Position numbers and translations under genes: made by a program
The notes under the pieces: generated by a model
The model's database searches: none
What the model was told of the DNA's origin: nothing
What the model saw: only the letters and a program-made list of their open reading frames with translations
Assembly (NCBI GenBank): GCA_013396635.1
Contig: WBMW01005527.1
Span: 1,351,540 to 1,415,539, forward strand
Length of the DNA stretch: 64,000 nt
DNA from: Penelope pileata
Taxonomy: Eukaryota; Chordata; Aves; Galliformes; Cracidae
Reading direction: 5' to 3'
Shown: piece after piece, positions 60,423 to 64,000 of the stretch
Layout: every line of letters begins with the position of its first letter
Numbering within the stretch: position 1 is the first letter of the stretch

Positions 60423-62930
60423 CTCCTAATGAAAATTCTGATCATGAAGGTGTTAAGAGAAACTTTTCAAGCTTGAAAGTTTAAGTTTGTTGTTCTTTTT
60501 TTTTTTTTTAAATAGTATCACCCTACAGCAATTGAAATGAAAATTAAAGGTTCCTCACTGGAGGATTTCCTTTCAAACAGGTACTTAACCCAGCCACTTC
60601 CAACCTTCCCTGGAGAATTATGTCTTTTTCATTCACTGCAAAGGCCACCTTGGAGGATTAGATGTATTACACCGCTATGTCCAGACAAGGAGACAGGGTT
60701 CTTGTCTAATATCACATGCAGAAGGAGTGGCAAAAATAAACTAGACCCTCAATCTCATTCTTATACCCCTTCCATATAGCTCCTGTTGGCAAAAAAGTTC
60801 TTCAGTACACAAGGAGTTAATCTACATAGTAGGATACTTTCCTTTGTGTCTTCAATATCTTATCTTTTACAAATGTCTGCAGTTTTACCTCTCATGTCTG
60901 ACTGCCTTCACCTGCATTTGCATTCCATTTTTTAGTTACTCATCTGTCTTTATCACATTAGTTTGCATGAACAAAATTTAAGCAGCTTCAGGCACTTTCT
61001 TTTTAATGATTCAGTGAGCTGATTTCAGGTAACTACCAAAATAAGACACATCATTTCATTCACTGATCAATTCTTGAGGTTGAGATACTCTAACGTGAAT
61101 GCCTGTTTTTCATTTTTTGAGACATTAAACAAGTGTATTTCCAATTGGTGAGATGGAAGATGAGTGTTTTATTCCAGGTACTATCAAATTTCGTCACTTA
61201 TAAATTCTAGTATTGCCATCCCCAAGTGTTAAGAAATAGCATGTTGGCAAAACTTAAGATTAGCTTCAAAATCAGGAGACTGTGATTCTTTCTGCCTTCT
61301 GGTATTGAGGACATAAGGAATGGTATTTCCCAGTTCTTTCTTAACTAGAAGCTTATTTTAAATTTAAAAATGAGAAATTAAAGCCAAAATTTTTGTATAT
61401 TTAATCTCATGTTCCCTAACTGTTGACATAACAGCTCCCTGTGCAATTGTGTATAAATCCAATTAACAGTTTTAACCTTCAGTCTTCTTTGGCTGCTTCA
61501 GTTCTCAGTAGTGGACTGTTCTTTAGCTGTTTTTATTATTTTCTCCTCTATTTTAACTTTTGCTGATAAATTTTGTATTTGCTGTTAATAATGTTTCCTT
61601 CTATTTTTGTTCTAATTTTGTCTACTTATTTGAGATTTTCCATACCACCAGTTCTTTTCCTGAATTTATTTTTTTTTATCTTGATTGTTTTAGTTCTATG
61701 CTTTCTTTTCCTTTTTAAATGTGTTGATTTCAGTGCCATTCAAATGTATATTTATTGTGAAAAAAAGAACTAAAAATTAGGGAATATCTGTTACTATGAA
61801 ACAACTACATGTAGCTGCTGAACAATTCAATAACGTTTGAAAGATGAAAAGAGAAATCAAAGACCACAAGTTTAAGCAAGATTTGTGAGCATTACGCTTC
61901 TAGTTAGAAAGACTGTGCTAATGCTGCCGTGGTAGAAAAGACTCCGATGTCAGATTATCCCTTGGACAACAGCAGAGAATCCATGTGAGACGGTAATGTT
62001 GGAAACAATGCTTAATTAGTTCTGGTGATCACAAAACTACTTATAAGCCAGTTGAGCAGCACATAAATCCACATCTAGATTTTTCATTGTGAACAGTGTA
62101 GAGAGAAAGCCTGTGCTCCTAGGAATACGTGTTTGTTGTGCATGGCTGTATGCACGCGCTGTAATGAATACAAATAAACTCAGCACTCAGTTGAAGCAAA
62201 CGAGTGCTTGTCCCCTGCTGTTTCCTTAATAGCTTTTATTAGTGGTCAGTGATGGCAGTACTTACATTCTTTTCTCATCACAAGAAATTGTTCTTATCTT
62301 CTCAATTGGGACCATGTATATACAGCTCATTTGCCACAACCTATCAAGTTGCACAACAGAACAGTTTTTTTCCTTCTAATGATCTAATTCCCATCACAGT
62401 ACTTCAGCCTCTTTCCTCCAAAATGTGAAATGCAGTATTTTTCTGTGCTTTTTGTTCTGGGAGGTCTACGATAGTTTGGTTTTCTTGAGGAAGGGAGTTT
62501 CATTTTCCTTTTTTTCTGGTAATTCACTTTTTGGCTTTTTTTTTTCCACTGTTTCAAAACTCTAAAGACAGATTTTGCACAAATGTGATTTGACACTATT
62601 TGAGATAAAAGAAGGAGGTTTAATTTAGCAAGAAACTCATGTTAAGATCCTATAATGAATTCTAGGATAGATATTTCACAGCATCACCAGTCTTCTGGAT
62701 CGTATCAGCTGTTTTCACTTAATTGGATGTCATGTAAAATCTTCTACAATATTGAAAATCTAGTTCTCCCTATTTTTCCCCTTTCATTTCTTCACCTGCT
62801 TTTCAAAGACAATTTGTTATCTCGTTCTCATTTCCATAAAATCTTTAATATACTTATCCTTACAACCACCTTCACAGTTAATTAAATCACAATAGTCTCG
62901 TTTTACATATTTTAGAAATATAGAAAACAG
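60423..62930. other. Unique AT-rich DNA, no gene seen
   Basis: No recognisable gene. A poly-T run lies at 60496-60509. The frames at 60537-60779 (+) and 62384-62596 (-) are short and lack a domain. Confidence 0.55.
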
Positions 62931-63178
62931 ATCTACAAAGGATGTCAAGAATTTATCTAGTCCATCTCCCTGTGTTACAGGAAAATTATCTATGTCTGTG
63001 AGGATCTTGACAAACATTTATCTAATTTGTCCTTTAAAATTTCCAGTAGTTGACATTCCAGTCTCCAAAATGAATCTGTTCCATTTCTTACCTATCTTTA
63101 CCATAGGAACATTTTATCTTAATAGAAACCTGAATATCCCTCATCACCTGTTAAGCTCGTTACTCCTTGTCCTAGCTA
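62931..63178 (-). repeat. Ancient L3/CR1-like LINE 3' end
   Basis: In plus-strand reading, a series of blocks follows the order of an old CR1/L3-type 3' region in inverted orientation: 'tatctagtccatctccctg', 'acaaacatttatctaatttgtcc', 'ttccagtagttgacattcc', 'aatctgttccatttctta' and 'gttactccttgtcct'. Divergence is high and no frame survives. It is older than the clear CR1 copies in this window. Confidence 0.7.
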
Positions 63179-63210
63179 CTAAAGTCTCAAGGGGGTTTCT
63201 CTGAGAAGGT

Positions 63211-63945
63211 AACAGTGCCAAAAGCCGGCCGAAGTGCCCCTACACCAATGCACACAGCCTGCGAAATAAGTAGGAGGAGTTGGAAGCTGCAGCACAATTA
63301 AAAAACTATGAGCTGATTGCAATCACAGAGACATGGTGGGATGATTCACATGACTGGAGCACAATGATTGAGGGCTACAGCCTTTTCAGAAGAGATAGGC
63401 AGGGAATTAAGGGGGATGGGGAAGGGGGGAGAGGAGTTGCCTCTATGTTAAGAGGCAGATGGAGTGCAAAGTGCTGCCTCTGAGCAACAGCCAGAAAGGC
63501 CAACTGTATCCTGGGCTGCATCAAAAGAGAGGTAACCAGCAGGGAGAGAGAGGTGATTGTCCCTCTCTACTCTGCCCTCATGAGGCCCCATCTGGAGTAC
63601 TGCATCCATACCTGCAGCATCCAGCACAAGAAAGATGTGGAGCTTTCGGAACAGGTCCAGAGGAGGCCACAAAGATGCTCAGAGGGCTGGAGCACCTCCC
63701 CTATGAGGACAGGTGGAGGGAGCTGGGCTTGTTCAGCCTGGAGATGAGAAGGCTGCAGGGAGACTTCATTGCAGCCTTCCAGTATTTAAAGGGAGATTGT
63801 AAACAGGAGGGAAATCAACTTCTTACCCGAGTATATTGTGATAGAACAAGGGGGAACACTTTTAAACTGAAAGAGGGGAGGTTTAGATTAGATGTCAGTG
63901 GAAAATTTTTCACTGAGAGGGTGGTGAGGCACTGGAACAGGAATA
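63211..63945 (+). repeat. Internally deleted CR1 LINE: endonuclease start fused to RT end
   Basis: From 63211 the plus strand encodes the start of the CR1 ORF2 endonuclease domain: YTNAHSLRNK, then NYELIAITETWWDDSHDW and GYSLFRRDRQG. Near 63445-63500 it jumps to the far C-terminal region (RKANCILGCIKREV, then VIVPLYSALMRPHLEYC, DVELSEQVQRRPQ, EDRWRELGLFSLEMRRLQGD, DRTRGNTFKLKEGRFRLDVS). From knowledge of CR1, roughly two kilobases including the RT catalytic part are missing. It also stops matching at about 63941 ('ggtgaggcactggaacagg'), before the 3' UTR and tail, and the following bases are unrelated. Frame breaks are present, and the copy is dead. Confidence 0.9.
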
Positions 63946-64000
63946 GCTATGTGCTAATAAGCATGATTTTTCAACCAGTTCTATGGTGAGTTTAGAGCAA

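Noticed and set aside
62100..62210. AATAAA with surrounding mixed sequence that looked like an LTR poly-A region
   Set aside because: I could not find matching TG...CA ends, a target duplication or a second copy, so an LTR cannot be supported.
63459..63989. 176-codon open frame on the plus strand
   Set aside because: It is a piece of CR1 ORF2 C-terminus joined by frame accidents and runs into unrelated sequence at its end. It is annotated as a dead CR1, not a gene.
1..64000. tRNA, rRNA, snRNA genes and CRISPR arrays
   Set aside because: I saw no cloverleaf with conserved A/B boxes, no rRNA core motifs and no regularly spaced repeats with unique spacers.

Overview
This window looks like a stretch of bird nuclear genome, most likely a galliform such as chicken, turkey or quail. 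The evidence is the repeat content. There are many truncated CR1-type LINE copies ending in the avian CR1 octamer-like tail (ATTCTATGAT or ATTCTGTGAT). There are also six copies of a short mariner-derived element that I recall as resembling the chicken Galluhop/Mariner1_GG group; the family name is from memory and unchecked. Base composition is AT-rich by eye, homopolymers are frequent, and two runs of N mark assembly gaps.

I find no protein-coding gene, rRNA, tRNA or CRISPR array that I can support. Every open frame is short, and the longest ones are either pieces of transposon or lie in unique sequence with no recognisable domain. The window therefore reads as intergenic DNA or the inside of a very large intron. 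One antisense segment near 56.4 kb has an exon-like look (acceptor-like sequence followed by an open frame to a stop), but it is weak.

Layout. 1-6.3 kb is unique AT-rich DNA with a tiny CR1 tail at 0.4 kb and a G-rich patch at 4.9 kb. 6.3-6.6 kb is a CR1 3' end (+). 6.6-10.6 kb is unique, with an N gap inside a poly-T tract. 10.6-11.2 kb is a CR1 3' piece (-). 11.2-21.5 kb is unique, with a second gap at 18.8 kb. 21.5-31.7 kb holds three mariner copies and a decayed two-part CR1. 31.7-39.8 kb is unique, with palindromes. 39.8-42.0 kb holds three CR1 pieces and a very AT-rich block. 42-50.8 kb is unique, with hairpins and small tandem duplications. 50.8-59.6 kb holds three more mariner copies and a GC-rich island. 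59.8-64 kb holds a CR1 tail, an internal CR1 fragment, an old L3/CR1-like 3' end and an internally deleted CR1.

The mariner family is the most informative component. All six copies have TIRs and TA or near-TA flanks and lie in the same orientation. Five keep the start of the transposase (DNA-binding helix-turn-helix region) and all six keep its extreme C-terminus, while the catalytic core is missing. They are non-autonomous derivatives that must have been moved by a transposase made elsewhere. I did not find a convincing new biological system; the findings list mainly structural and evolutionary oddities.
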